A stretch of DNA of 64,000 nucleotides from contig NC_052475.1 of assembly GCF_009730915.1 (NCBI RefSeq), forward strand, positions 1,550,001 through 1,614,000, read 5' to 3'. The position numbers and the translations under genes were made by a program. Numbering within the stretch: the first letter of the stretch is position 1; every line of letters starts with the position of its first letter. The stretch is from Dioscorea cayenensis subsp. rotundata (taxonomy: Eukaryota > Streptophyta > Magnoliopsida > Dioscoreales > Dioscoreaceae). The notes below the pieces were generated by a model that was given only the letters and a program-made list of their open reading frames with translations, was not told where the DNA came from and searched no databases. Below are positions 1-11,289 of the stretch, piece by piece.

Positions 1-1146
1 CTATATGTAACAATATTGATTGTATTGGGTTGTTTTGTCTCTTATCTCTCTATATATAGTTATATGCGATCATATATGTATATATATTTGAGTTGGAAAA
101 ACAATTGAATTAGGGGTTTTTCTAGAGTATTGTAGAGTGTTGTTAGGTTGGAATCACAATGAGATGTTTCAACACTTTTGAAGAACATGGCAAATATATC
201 TCAACAAGATTGATCACGATTGTATATAGTGTTAGATCTAGCAGTGATGTTAGAGTGTTCGTTTGGGAGATCTCTTAGGACTTTCTCAAGTTTTGTTTGT
301 TTGTTTTGTTTGTGGTGGTTGGGATAGCCATTACTACCTCACAAATGTATATATAGAAAGATGAGTTGTTTTGTCTTGTTTTTCTTTGGTTATTGTTGTA
401 TGTTTTAAAATGCATTATATATATATTTTTGTCAAAGATAGTGATCATGTTTTGTTAGATTTTCTTAAAAGAAGAGTAGATTTGTTTTATATTTGAGTTG
501 ATATATATATATATATATATATATGTATATTGGAGAAAAGGAGTGAATTAGGGGTTACGTAGAGTAATATAGGTGTTGTTGGGATGTCATCTGGCGGTCA
601 CTATAGACGTCTTTATATTTGTAATCTAAGACCGTTTCTTGAATTATCAGTTCAATTTTGTTTATTATCATTATGATAGAAAGTTTAATGGAAATAGGTT
701 CAGTACAACAAAATAATATTAAATTCCCACCAATCAGAAACATCTCAAATGACATGAAAGGATTTAAGGGGATCGAAATGTTAATCATCTAAGATCTTCT
801 TCTTTGGTGATAGGGTAGTTTTGATCTCTTTATATATACTTTTTATGCAATCATATATGCATAATATATATATATATATATATTAGTTTGGAAAAACAAT
901 TACATTAGTGGTTTTATTAAATTATTCAAGTGGCAGGATTAGTGTTACACTCTCAAAAAACAATTAAACAAAATTAGAAAAACCAAAAATCATCTATTAA
1001 TATGATATATATGCATATATAAATATAGGTATGATTTTTGTTTATGTTAATTTTGTTTTCATTTTTTCCATTTTTTTTTAAGTATATATAAATATAGGCA
1101 TGATTTTGTCTATTTTCATTTTATTTTTACTTTTTCAATTCTTTTC

Positions 1147-1190
<44 letters not shown>

Positions 1191-1671
1191 CAGTCGAAGG
1201 GGAACATTATTCAGCGGGCGGGATTAGTGGCACGCTTGAGGCGTAGGGGGCGGAGGAGGTAGCATCATTGAGGGGTAGGGTTAGGGTTCCCAAAAAAAAA
1301 AAACAATCACTAATAAAACCCTTTTGATTTGATGGTATACTTATCCACAGGAGTAGAGAAATAGGTGTCAGATAGTGTTCTTAATATTATATTGTTGTCG
1401 GTTTTTTATTGGCCAGTTGGCTAACAATGGAGAGTCCGGAAAAATGGTTTTACTTTATTTGCAAAACCTAACATGATTTGGTAGGATAAATCAAAGCCAA
1501 GTAATGACCGGGTATGCTTACTCATGGGTATTCTTCATAGTATATTGTTGTTGCCTTCTCATTGGCCCATTGACTAACAATGGGGAATCAAGAAGGATAT
1601 TAAAGTGAGCTAGCAGAGGTATTAATGATAAAGGAAATCAACAAAGACAAACTCTCAAGGAATAGTGATTT

Positions 1672-1712
<41 letters not shown>

Positions 1713-1794
1713 ATATATATATGCTTTTGATTTGAGAAATGCATGTATATAAAAGCGTGATAGTAGATGATGAGAGAGATGATAGAAGATGGAG
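1..1794. other. AT-rich intergenic DNA with diverged repeats
   Basis: No convincing gene is visible. Three diverged copies of one repeat occur near 60-150, 490-580 and 835-930, each with an AT run followed by a GGAAAAACAATT-like stretch and a TTAGGGGTT-like or TAGTGGTTT-like stretch. A second pair of diverged copies lies at about 1380-1445 and 1530-1595 (ATTGGCCA then CTAACAATGG). A third related pair is at about 924-955 and 1210-1240 (GGATTAGTG core). These look like decayed transposon sequence of unknown class. Confidence 0.5.
1147..1189. repeat. (AT)n(GT)n microsatellite
   Basis: An uninterrupted run of AT dinucleotides passes into GT dinucleotides. It is a simple sequence repeat with no coding potential. 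Confidence 0.9.
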
Positions 1795-2794
1795 NNNNNN
1801 NNNNNNNNNNNNNNNNNNNNNNNNNNNNNNNNNNNNNNNNNNNNNNNNNNNNNNNNNNNNNNNNNNNNNNNNNNNNNNNNNNNNNNNNNNNNNNNNNNNN
1901 NNNNNNNNNNNNNNNNNNNNNNNNNNNNNNNNNNNNNNNNNNNNNNNNNNNNNNNNNNNNNNNNNNNNNNNNNNNNNNNNNNNNNNNNNNNNNNNNNNNN
2001 NNNNNNNNNNNNNNNNNNNNNNNNNNNNNNNNNNNNNNNNNNNNNNNNNNNNNNNNNNNNNNNNNNNNNNNNNNNNNNNNNNNNNNNNNNNNNNNNNNNN
2101 NNNNNNNNNNNNNNNNNNNNNNNNNNNNNNNNNNNNNNNNNNNNNNNNNNNNNNNNNNNNNNNNNNNNNNNNNNNNNNNNNNNNNNNNNNNNNNNNNNNN
2201 NNNNNNNNNNNNNNNNNNNNNNNNNNNNNNNNNNNNNNNNNNNNNNNNNNNNNNNNNNNNNNNNNNNNNNNNNNNNNNNNNNNNNNNNNNNNNNNNNNNN
2301 NNNNNNNNNNNNNNNNNNNNNNNNNNNNNNNNNNNNNNNNNNNNNNNNNNNNNNNNNNNNNNNNNNNNNNNNNNNNNNNNNNNNNNNNNNNNNNNNNNNN
2401 NNNNNNNNNNNNNNNNNNNNNNNNNNNNNNNNNNNNNNNNNNNNNNNNNNNNNNNNNNNNNNNNNNNNNNNNNNNNNNNNNNNNNNNNNNNNNNNNNNNN
2501 NNNNNNNNNNNNNNNNNNNNNNNNNNNNNNNNNNNNNNNNNNNNNNNNNNNNNNNNNNNNNNNNNNNNNNNNNNNNNNNNNNNNNNNNNNNNNNNNNNNN
2601 NNNNNNNNNNNNNNNNNNNNNNNNNNNNNNNNNNNNNNNNNNNNNNNNNNNNNNNNNNNNNNNNNNNNNNNNNNNNNNNNNNNNNNNNNNNNNNNNNNNN
2701 NNNNNNNNNNNNNNNNNNNNNNNNNNNNNNNNNNNNNNNNNNNNNNNNNNNNNNNNNNNNNNNNNNNNNNNNNNNNNNNNNNNNNNNNNNNNNN
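1795..2794. other. Assembly gap, 1000 N
   Basis: Exactly 1000 consecutive N bases. The round length suggests a fixed-size scaffolding gap, so the true distance is unknown. Any reading frame crossing it is meaningless. Confidence 0.99.
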
Positions 2795-3175
2795 TGGTAA
2801 ATAAATCAGCCAAACTAAGCAGAATCATGTAATTTCTGGTATTATATTGGGTGTTAAAATAAATAAATAAATAAAATTATGAGAAGTTGTGGAAACTTAT
2901 ATTTAGTTGCTGAGATATTCAGTTCTGATTTTTGATTCTGAATAATTACAAATTGTTGAATTCTCTCCAACAAATTGTTATTCTTGTTATTCAAATTGTA
3001 TAAAAGTCCACTTATCACAAAATTATATTCCAAAGAGTACTGATATTTAAATTGTCATAATTTCAAAACCAAAAATGATATTAAATGAATCAAATTTATG
3101 GCATGAAACTCAAAATTCAATATTTCAGTTATTCTTTGAAAATATTTATATAGACGGATATATATCTAGTACTAT

Positions 3176-3213
<38 letters not shown>

Positions 3214-3304
3214 TAAATATCGTCCGTTGGATCGTGATCCAACGGTTAATAATTAAACGTTCATAAATTTCTTATCTATAGACATACATGAAAAATGTAT
3301 TTTT

Positions 3305-3344
<40 letters not shown>

Positions 3345-3434
3345 CCTTCATCATATAAACACACAAGCTATACATGCATAGAAAAAGGAACACACAAAGA
3401 AGCCTTTGAAAGTTCAAAGCCTTGTTACAGCGCC
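2795..3434. other. AT-rich upstream region of the first SCPL gene
   Basis: AT-rich DNA with (AT)n runs at about 3179-3210 and 3310-3343. A 10-bp perfect inverted repeat sits at 3224-3245 (CCGTTGGATC, GT spacer, GATCCAACGG). A possible TATA element (CATATAAAC) is near 3350, about 80 bp before the ATG of the SCPL gene. Confidence 0.5.
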
Positions 3435-6400
3435 ATGCTTTCTCTTCAGATGGGTAGAAGCTTGGGGTTGATGTGGAGTTTGTTGATGGTGATGATGGTC
3501 ATCAATGGTGGAAGAGATGTGGAAGGGTATTCAGAGGAAGACCTGGTAATTAAGCTTCCTGGCCAGCCTCATGTTAGCTTCAAGCAGTATGCTGGGTATG
3601 TTGATGTAGATGAAAAGGCTGGAAGAAGCCTCTTTTACTACTTTGTTGAAGCTCAAGAAAAACCTCATCACAAACCCCTCACTTTGTGGCTCAATGGAGG
3701 TTTGCTCTCTTGTTTTCTGTAAAAAAATTTAATGATGCTATGATGTGGAAAAAGAAAGTTTTCATCTTGTTCTTGGGACTGGCTTGATTTTAGGTTATAG
3801 TTTTATTCGTTAATGTTTCTGGTTTGTTGATGATTCATATGATGTTTTCAATGGAGGTTTGCTTGTTACTCTGTTTTTCTATGTGAAATTTGTATTATGC
3901 TATGATGTAGTAAAAGAAAGTTTTCATCTTGTTCTTGGGACTTTAGAGATTTAGTTTTTGTTTTATTTGTTTTGTTATGGTGCAGTTTTTCTGGTATTCT
4001 GATTAATATGAAATCTCTAACGAAGGTAAGTTTGTTGCTCTGTTTTTCTATGGAATTTGTTTGTTCTTATTTAAATGGTTGATGCTATGATGTGGTAAGA
4101 GAGTTTTCATCTTATTTATTTGTTATGTTATTGTTCTGTGCTTCTGCTATCTTGATTAATATGAAGTTTGCTGTGTATTAATTTTTACACTGTTCTCCAA
4201 AGATCTTGTTTGCTTCCTTTTCCATCCTTTGTTTCATGTACTTTTTATTCTATTTTTATTAATTTTTTTTCCTCTTGGAATTTTGAAGGTGAATGATCTT
4301 GTTATTACCTAGTTTTCAGAACAGTACTACTTACATTAAAATTACTGACTGGATTCTAACCTATCAGTCCTTCACTCTTTACTTTCTCAATCATATGAGA
4401 TTGTTTTCATTTCAAGCAAAATAGAGTTTTCTTTGCTGTTCTCAATATAGTTAAGCATATGCTGAGCTATTTAGATGCGTTGGCGTATTGATCGATGAGC
4501 TGGTTTATTATGCATCTATCTTATATAATATGCATCAGTTTTAACAATTTGTAATTCAAGATTCCAATACTTTTTTTATGGCTATCTCATATGGATTGCA
4601 ATCACTAGGAACATATATATATATATATATATATTATATTTTAGAAGCTATCTTTATAACTTGATGCATTCCAAGTTTGTTCTTCACATGCTTGTCTTTG
4701 CTTGTCTAGTTCTTTTGATAAAGCTAATGATTCTTTGGTTTAATCTAACATTCTAACTACCATGATGCAAAAGAAAAAACAAATCATTCTTCCTAATGTT
4801 TCAGAATGGAAGATGTAGTTTGTTTATGCAGCTTTAAATTGTTTGAAATTCAAATAAAATAAAATGTAATAGAGATTGAGCAATGGTTCTAAAGTTAGTC
4901 CAAGTTGAATTAAGCTAATGTTTTATTTGTGAATGACTTGAACTTGAATCTAGTTACTGAAATTTTTGATGCAATTTTATTGTGCTAGTTTTAGTAACAA
5001 TGGAAATTGTGCTCAGGACCGGGATGTTCTTCAATGGGAGGAGGAGCATTCACTGAATTAGGCCCTTTTTTTCCTAGGGGTGATGGCCGGGGTCTTCGCA
5101 TAAACGAGGAGTCATGGAATAAAGGTTTCATCTCTTTATGCACTAATCTATCCAATTGTTTAGATTTTTCATCAACTAAATAATTCCAACTTTTTGTATT
5201 TTTAGTCTCAAATCTCCTTTTTGTTGAGTCTCCTGCTGGGGTTGGATGGTCCTACTCTAACACAACTTCTGATTACAATCGCGACGATGCATCGACCGGT
5301 AAAACTTGATAAAATTACAGATATCTCATCTGTTTTCCTTTCACAATTGTCTATATATATATATATAAAAAAAAAATCTGATTGCATCTTGATCTTATTT
5401 TTCATGGAAGCTCATGACATGTACATCTTCTTGTTGAAATGGTTCCAAAAGTTTCCCGAATACAAAACCAGCGCCTTATTTCTGACCGGAGAAAGCTATG
5501 CAGGTTTGTTGTTTTAATCCTTCAGATGCATTTACTGAATTCTCTTACTCTGTATGATGATATAAAATGATGATTCAGGGCATTATATACCACAATTGGC
5601 TGATGTCCTGCTGAGGCATAATAAACTCTCGACCAGTTTCAAGTTTAATCTCAAGGGAGTTGCTGTAAGAAAATTATCTCAACAATTACTCCAAGATTGT
5701 ATAGTATACATGAAGCTTATGATCATTTTGATCTGTTGAATAGATTGGAAATCCACTTCTCAACCTTGATAGAGATGCCGGTTCAGTTTATGAATTTTTC
5801 TGGTCACATGGCATGATATCTGATGAGCTTGGCCTCACCATCAATAGAGAATGTGATTTCAACGATTACAGTTCTGTTAATATGAGCAAAGCATGCAATG
5901 ATGCAAGTGATGAGGCTTATCAAGTAGTGGGAGACTACATAAATAATTATGATGTGATCCTTGATGTTTGTTATCCATCAATTGTCGAACAAGAATTGCG
6001 ATTGAAGAAACTCGTATGTTCTACATCTCATCATCTGCAAACTAAGTTGTGTATACTTACATTAAATTCAAAATTATCTTTTATATTTATTTTCAATCTG
6101 GTGATCCTCAGGCTACAAAGATGAGTGTAGGGGTTGATGTTTGCATGTCATATGAGAGGCAGTACTACTTCAATATGCCAGAAGTTCAGCATGCTCTTCA
6201 CGCCAACCGGACGAACTTACCATACGAATGGAGTATGTGCAGCTCGTAAGTAATTACACCGACAAATTCTGAACACAATGTAGTGAATTAGATCTCTGAA
6301 ACTAATCAATTCTTTGGCCAGTTTTCTGAATTACAACAGCAAGGATACTAGCATCAACATCCTACCAATACTAAAGAAAATAATTCAGCACAAGATACCT

Positions 6401-6885
6401 GTCTGGGTTTACAGGCAAGAATAAAAATTCTCTCATTTGAAACTTTGAATCAAACTGTAATTAATTGAAGATGTTTTCTGTTGACAGTGGTGATCAAGAC
6501 TCAGTTGTTCCGTTTTTAGGCTCTCGAACATTAATGCGAGAACTAGCACATGAACTGAAGTTTGCAATCACAGTTCCTTATGGTGTTTGGTTTTACAAAG
6601 GCCAGGTATGTGTATATATATATACATAAATGCTATGTATATCTGCAGATTGATTTAGAATTGAATGAATGATTAATAGATGTGTTGAATAAGATGTGTG
6701 TGTGTTTTTTTTGGAAGGTTGGTGGTTGGGTGACTGAATATGGTAATATATTGACATTTGCTACTGTGAGAGGTGCTTCTCATATGGTTCCTTATGCACA
6801 GCCTGGAAGAGCACTGCAACTATTTGCTTCATTTGTTCATGGACAGAGACTGCCAAACACAACAACCCCTTCAATTTATGATTGA
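3435..6885 (+). CDS. Serine carboxypeptidase-like protein, complete catalytic triad (10 exons)
   Basis: Peptidase family S10 (alpha/beta hydrolase fold), probably secreted or vacuolar. Exons inferred from splice sites and frame: 3435-3699, 5017-5124, 5206-5298, 5411-5503, 5579-5664, 5744-6013, 6112-6245, 6322-6414, 6488-6605, 6718-6885, giving 475 residues, a normal family length. Residues 1-30 look like a signal peptide. The body begins with the LPGQP and QYAGYVDVD motifs. Asn87 lies in WLNGGPGCSS. The nucleophile is Ser184 in GESYAG, the acid is Asp385 in SGDQD, and the base is His442 in [19 protein letters not shown] and paired cysteines are conserved. GESYAG rather than GDSYSG points to a hydrolase-type clade (near Arabidopsis SCPL42-45 by motif memory) rather than the acyltransferase clade. 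The intron after exon 8 has a GC donor. Intron 1 carries a tandem repeat containing donor-like sites. Start chosen because it gives the hydrophobic leader; Met6 is an alternative. Confidence 0.93.
3690..4170 (+). repeat. Threefold tandem repeat in SCPL intron 1 that copies the exon 1 donor
   Basis: Three diverged units of about 160-180 bp start near 3690, 3848 and 4013. Each contains a TTTGTTGCTCTG-like stretch, then GCTATGATGT and GAAAGTTTTCATCTT-like stretches. The first unit overlaps the end of exon 1 (CAATGGAG then GTTTGC). The second repeats the same CAATGGAGGTTTGC sequence within the intron, and the third has AACGAAGGTAAG. The duplication therefore created decoy 5' splice sites. Confidence 0.7.
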
Positions 6886-7081
6886 TGAGTCTTGTTCTTC
6901 AATTTGTTTATAGGTTTCTGCAATTGCCTAGCTTAATTGTGATTATTATTAAAGAGTCTTTAATTTGGCTTATAGGTTTATGCATTTGTTCAACTTTTGA
7001 TTATTTTGTGGAAAATAAATTAGTTTGATTAAACATGCAGGTCCTGGGTTTCTCAATGCAGTTATATGGATTTATCATTCA

Positions 7082-7082
<1 letters not shown>
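6886..7082 (+). other. 3' flank of the first SCPL gene
   Basis: AT-rich sequence after the TGA stop, containing AATAAA-like signals (GGAAAATAAAT near 7010) that could serve polyadenylation. No other gene is visible. Confidence 0.4.
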
Positions 7083-7123
<41 letters not shown>

Positions 7124-7226
7124 ATTTTTTTTTTTAAAAAAATGGATAAACCACAATTTTATTGAAAGAGAAACAACACAAACAAACACAGTACATACAA
7201 ATAAAGAAAGCGAATGTCCGAAAGCC
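7083..7226 (-). mobile_element. Short LINE 3'-end fragment with (TAA)n tail
   Basis: On the minus strand this reads as the end of a LINE: a short 3' UTR piece ending in GTGGTTTATCCA, then an A-rich run and a (TAA)n tail (TTA repeats at 7083-7122 on the plus strand). The same GGTTTATCCA motif precedes the tails of the other LINEs in this window. It is strongly 5'-truncated and carries no coding sequence. Confidence 0.7.
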
Positions 7227-7235
7227 CTGAATTCA

Positions 7236-7284
<49 letters not shown>

Positions 7285-7506
7285 TTGATAAAAGTGGATA
7301 AACCACAAATTTATTGAAAATAAAACATAGCGAAAAAGTACAGTAGAAGTACAGAAACTCTCACCAGAGGTGAGGCATAAGTACTACAAGAAACATAACA
7401 AGAAAAACAAAGAACGAGAAGATAAAACAGCTATGAAGACGAAAGCCACCAACAGGGGGTACAGGTCAACAGAGCTGACAGTGAAGAACTCTACTCTAGA
7501 GCGGGA

Positions 7507-10500
7507 TTATGATCTGAATCGCTGAAAATGTTGGATTCCCTTGCTACTCGATGAAGTTGATTGAGCTGCGATTTTCTCGAAAGTAGCTACGACCAAAGAC
7601 TCGCATTGGTTAACATCGGTCAGCGAAAACCGGGAAAGTAGCATATTAGCAATTTTAACCATTAAAGAGTGAGCGGTCTGTCGCAGACATTTGAAAAAAA
7701 TCGCGATTGTTACGCCTAGCCAAAATATTCCAAATAATAGCTCTAACACAAAGGTCCCAAAGAGGTTGGCATTGAGGTTGAATGGAAGTGATCCAAGTGG
7801 TCCAAATCTTCGAAAAGGAAGTTGGAATGGAGTGTATTTCAAAAATTTGTGAGAAAAAGGACCATATACGTGAAGTGTATACGCAGTCTATGAAAAGATG
7901 TTCTATTGTCTCAGAGGCTCTATGGCAAAGTACGCAAGTATCTGTTGTATTTTGTAAGTTGCAACCTTTTTTGAAGAGATTTGTAAGGGTGAGGATTTTA
8001 TCTTCCCAAGCAAGCCAGCAAAAAAGGGTGATTTTTGTTGGGCATCTAATTTTCCAGAACTGCTTATAAAGTGGACAGCGAATCCCTCCATCGATAATAA
8101 ACTTGTAAAAAGATTTTACCGAGAAGGTTCCACTTTTATTCAGAGGCCAAGTGTAAAAGTCTTCTAGTCCACTTGAGCAATCAGGGATTATCTCCAACAG
8201 AGAAGTAAATTCATCAGAATTACTGTTGAAGAAGAGATTTTCAGGGGAGTATACTTGTTCGGTAATCTGACGAACCGTAATCCAAGGGAAAATACATTCA
8301 TTAAAAAGAAGAGACCAACGATCTTTCGGAGAAATCCCGAGAACCACCTATCATACCAAAAAGTAGGTATTGGCTCCATTTTTAATAGTTTTTGAGACGC
8401 GAGTCGAAAAAGTATTCAAGGAAGAGAGAATCCACCCGCAAAAAAGGATTTATTTCTTGGAGGCGAGTGAAAAAGAGGACATGTTGGGTTTTCGGAAAAA
8501 AATAGTTAGCTTTAATAATTTTAACCCAATAGACATTAGGATTAGAAATAATTTTCCACCACCATTTTCCAAGCAAAGCACAATTGAAATCTTGGAGACT
8601 AAGAATTCCCCAACCGCCCATATTCCGGTGGTCTACAAAATCTTTTTCCGAGCCACCAACCTCGAAACCTTTGGGTCCTAAATCAGGTCCCTTCCAAAGG
8701 AAGTCCCTACGAATCTTGTCAATTTCTTTAATCACCCAAGTAGGAAGTTTGAATACTGACATCCAATATACTGGAACAGTTGAAAGTACAGAGTTGAGAA
8801 GAGTTAATCGACCTCCAAGAGAGAGGTAAATGGCCTTCCAGGGCGATAGTCTAGCACGAACAGTTTCAATGAGATGAAACCAGGTCATGTCTTTTTTGGT
8901 CGTCGACCGGATAAAGGAACCCCAAATAGGTTAGCGGAAGGCAATCTCTAGAACAATTAAGTATCATAGCAGAAGTGAAGTGGGGTTGGAAGCCGTAATT
9001 AGTGGAGTATAAGCAGCTTTTAGAATAATTAATGGTAAGTCCAGAAGAACCTTCAAAAAGATAAAGAATTAACTTAATTATGTTAAGATCCTCTTGACCT
9101 CCAAAGCAGAGAATATGATCGGATCATCCGCATATTGAAGATGGCAAATGCTATCTCGAATTGTCAAGTGGCACACCCACTAGGGGTTCTAGATCTAAGG
9201 GCATTGGTAAACATAGCACTTAGAACGTCAGCAGCTAAAAGCAAAAAGAAGAGGGGATAGGGGATCTCCTTGTCTGAGACCTCTTTTGCAACGAATATAA
9301 CCTTGAATGGTTCCATTGATGATGATCTGAGCTTTTGCAGTTTTAAGAATAATGTGAATCCACGAGATCCATCTGGATCCAAATCCCCTTGCTTTTGAGA
9401 ATTTCAAGTAAAAAAATCCCGATCTAAAGAATCAAATGCTTTAGCAAAGTCCACTTTAAAATGCATAACCAAGAGATTTCCGTTTTTGAAGATTAAATAT
9501 CACTTCTTGGGCGGCAATGATATTTTCTGCAATACACCTGCCCTTAATAAAGCCAGATTGTGAATCATCCACCAAATCGCCAATCACCAAGCTTAATCTA
9601 GTAGCAAGAATCTTGGAGACAATTTTACAGATGGAGTTTATCAGGCTGATGGGGCGAAAATCAGAGACATCTGAGGGCGTAGATTTTTTAGCAATAAGAG
9701 CAATGTGAACCCAGTTCAAACGTTCATAATTAATAGTACCTTTGTAGAAATCATCACAAAGATTAACAATGGTGTCTTGTACAATGCTCCAGTTTTTTTG
9801 GAAGAAAAACATAGGAAAACCGTCAGGACCAGGAGCTTTGTCTGCATGAAGGCTAAAAACAGCAAGCCTAATTTCCTCCATGGTGAATGGCAGCTCAAGA
9901 TGAGAAAGATCAACTCTTACTTTGTATCCAAATAAGAGTTGCCAATCCAACAGGAATCTGTTAGAAATCGGAGTTCCCAGAATAGATTGAAAGTGAATAT
10001 TGAAAAATTTTTTTCCAATATCCTTTTTCACCTTCCATCCAAAGTCCTTGATGACAAATTCTAGAAATAAAAATTCTTATTCCTTCTACCATTGGCAACT
10101 TGATGAAAGAACTTTGTGTTAGCATCCCCTTCCTTAAGCCGTGTAATTCTAGATCTTTGTTTCCAAATGACATTTCTTCCCTCGGTTTAAAAGAGTAAAA
10201 ATTCTTGACGAATACTAAGAAAAACGAGAGGATTCATCAACAGAAAGGGGTCTAGATTCCCCAATAGTATCTAAAGAATGAATTTCTGCCATGAGTATCT
10301 TTTTTTGATGGTTGGAATTACTAAATGTAATTTTTGCCCAGTTGCGGAGTTTATCTTTCAGATAAGCCAATTTTTTGGTAAAGATAAAGGCACCACAACC
10401 TTCTGGGTCGATTTCAGTCCACCAATCATGAATTAAATCTGGTAAAAGGGAATTGGTAAACCAAAATTTTTCAAAGCGAAATCTACGTGGAAGAGAGTGG

Positions 10501-11204
10501 TGATCCCCAAAATCCAAACAAATGGGAGAATGGTCGGAGCCAATTCTCGGTAGTACAAATTGATTGGATCTGGGATATAAAATGGACCAATCATTAGAAA
10601 TCAAAAAACGATCCAAACGAGTCCAAAGTGGTTCTGATTGTCCGTTGGTCCAAGTGAATCTACGACCATGTAAAGGAGGGTCTATGAGATTAAAATCACT
10701 TAAGAATCTTTGAGCAGAAATAACATCTCTGATATTAAAATCTCCAAGATTTTTGTCTTCGGGAGTGAAAATAGTGTTAAAGTCTCCACAAATCACCCAG
10801 GGATTATTATGAAGAATTCGCACTTGACGAAGTTCATCCCAAAAAACCAATCTAAGATTTCTAGGATTCGGTCCATAAACATTTGTGCAAGTTCAAATAT
10901 TATTGTTAAGAATGTTTTTGAAAGTAATTGAAATGGAGTATGAGCCTTTGTGGATAACAGTTCCTGAGACAAGAGAGCGGTCCCAAGCAATGATAATTCC
11001 CCCCGCTGTGCCTTGCGCAGGTATGTAATCGAAAGAATTAAATCGCAAGCCACTTATAGATCTCCAAATAGAACTATGAATTTCTTGAAGTTTGGATTCT
11101 TGTAAACAGATAATATCTACATTAGCAATCGAGAATGACATCTTTAACTAAATGACGCTTTATAGGGTCTCGCCAAGACCTCTAACGCTCCAGACTAAGG
11201 ATTT
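7507..11204 (-). pseudogene. LINE ORF2 remnant: endonuclease, reverse transcriptase, zf-RVT
   Basis: Reading 11204 to 7507 on the minus strand, broken pieces follow the usual order. First is an APE-type endonuclease (GDFN near 10790, RLDRFL near 10610, SDHSPI near 10530). Next comes a reverse transcriptase (DKAPGPDGFP near 9840, FRPISLIN near 9650, SGFIKGRC near 9540, a YADD box at about 9140 where the usual following Leu reads Pro). Last is a zf-RVT domain (ITLFCWLAWEDKIL and C-x2-C residues, 8050-7890). Stops and frameshifts occur throughout, for example between the endonuclease pieces at 10893-11204 and 10215-10850. It cannot encode a complete protein. Confidence 0.88.
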
Positions 11205-11289
11205 TCATAAAAACGAAATGGTCTAGCTATCGATCTCGAATGGAGTCTCAAGAATTTTTGAAATTATCAGCTCTATCCTTATCCAAAGA

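Noticed and set aside
1638..2832. Long open frames on both strands
   Set aside because: They consist almost entirely of N from the assembly gap.
3435..6885. SCPL acyltransferase function
   Set aside because: The nucleophile motif is GESYAG and the N-terminal motifs match the hydrolase-type clade. The GDSYSG motif of plant SCPL acyltransferases is not present.
7035..7301. Poly-Ile/poly-Tyr open frames
   Set aside because: They are translations of the TTA trinucleotide tails of LINEs. The same holds for 26370-26705 and 28667-28864.
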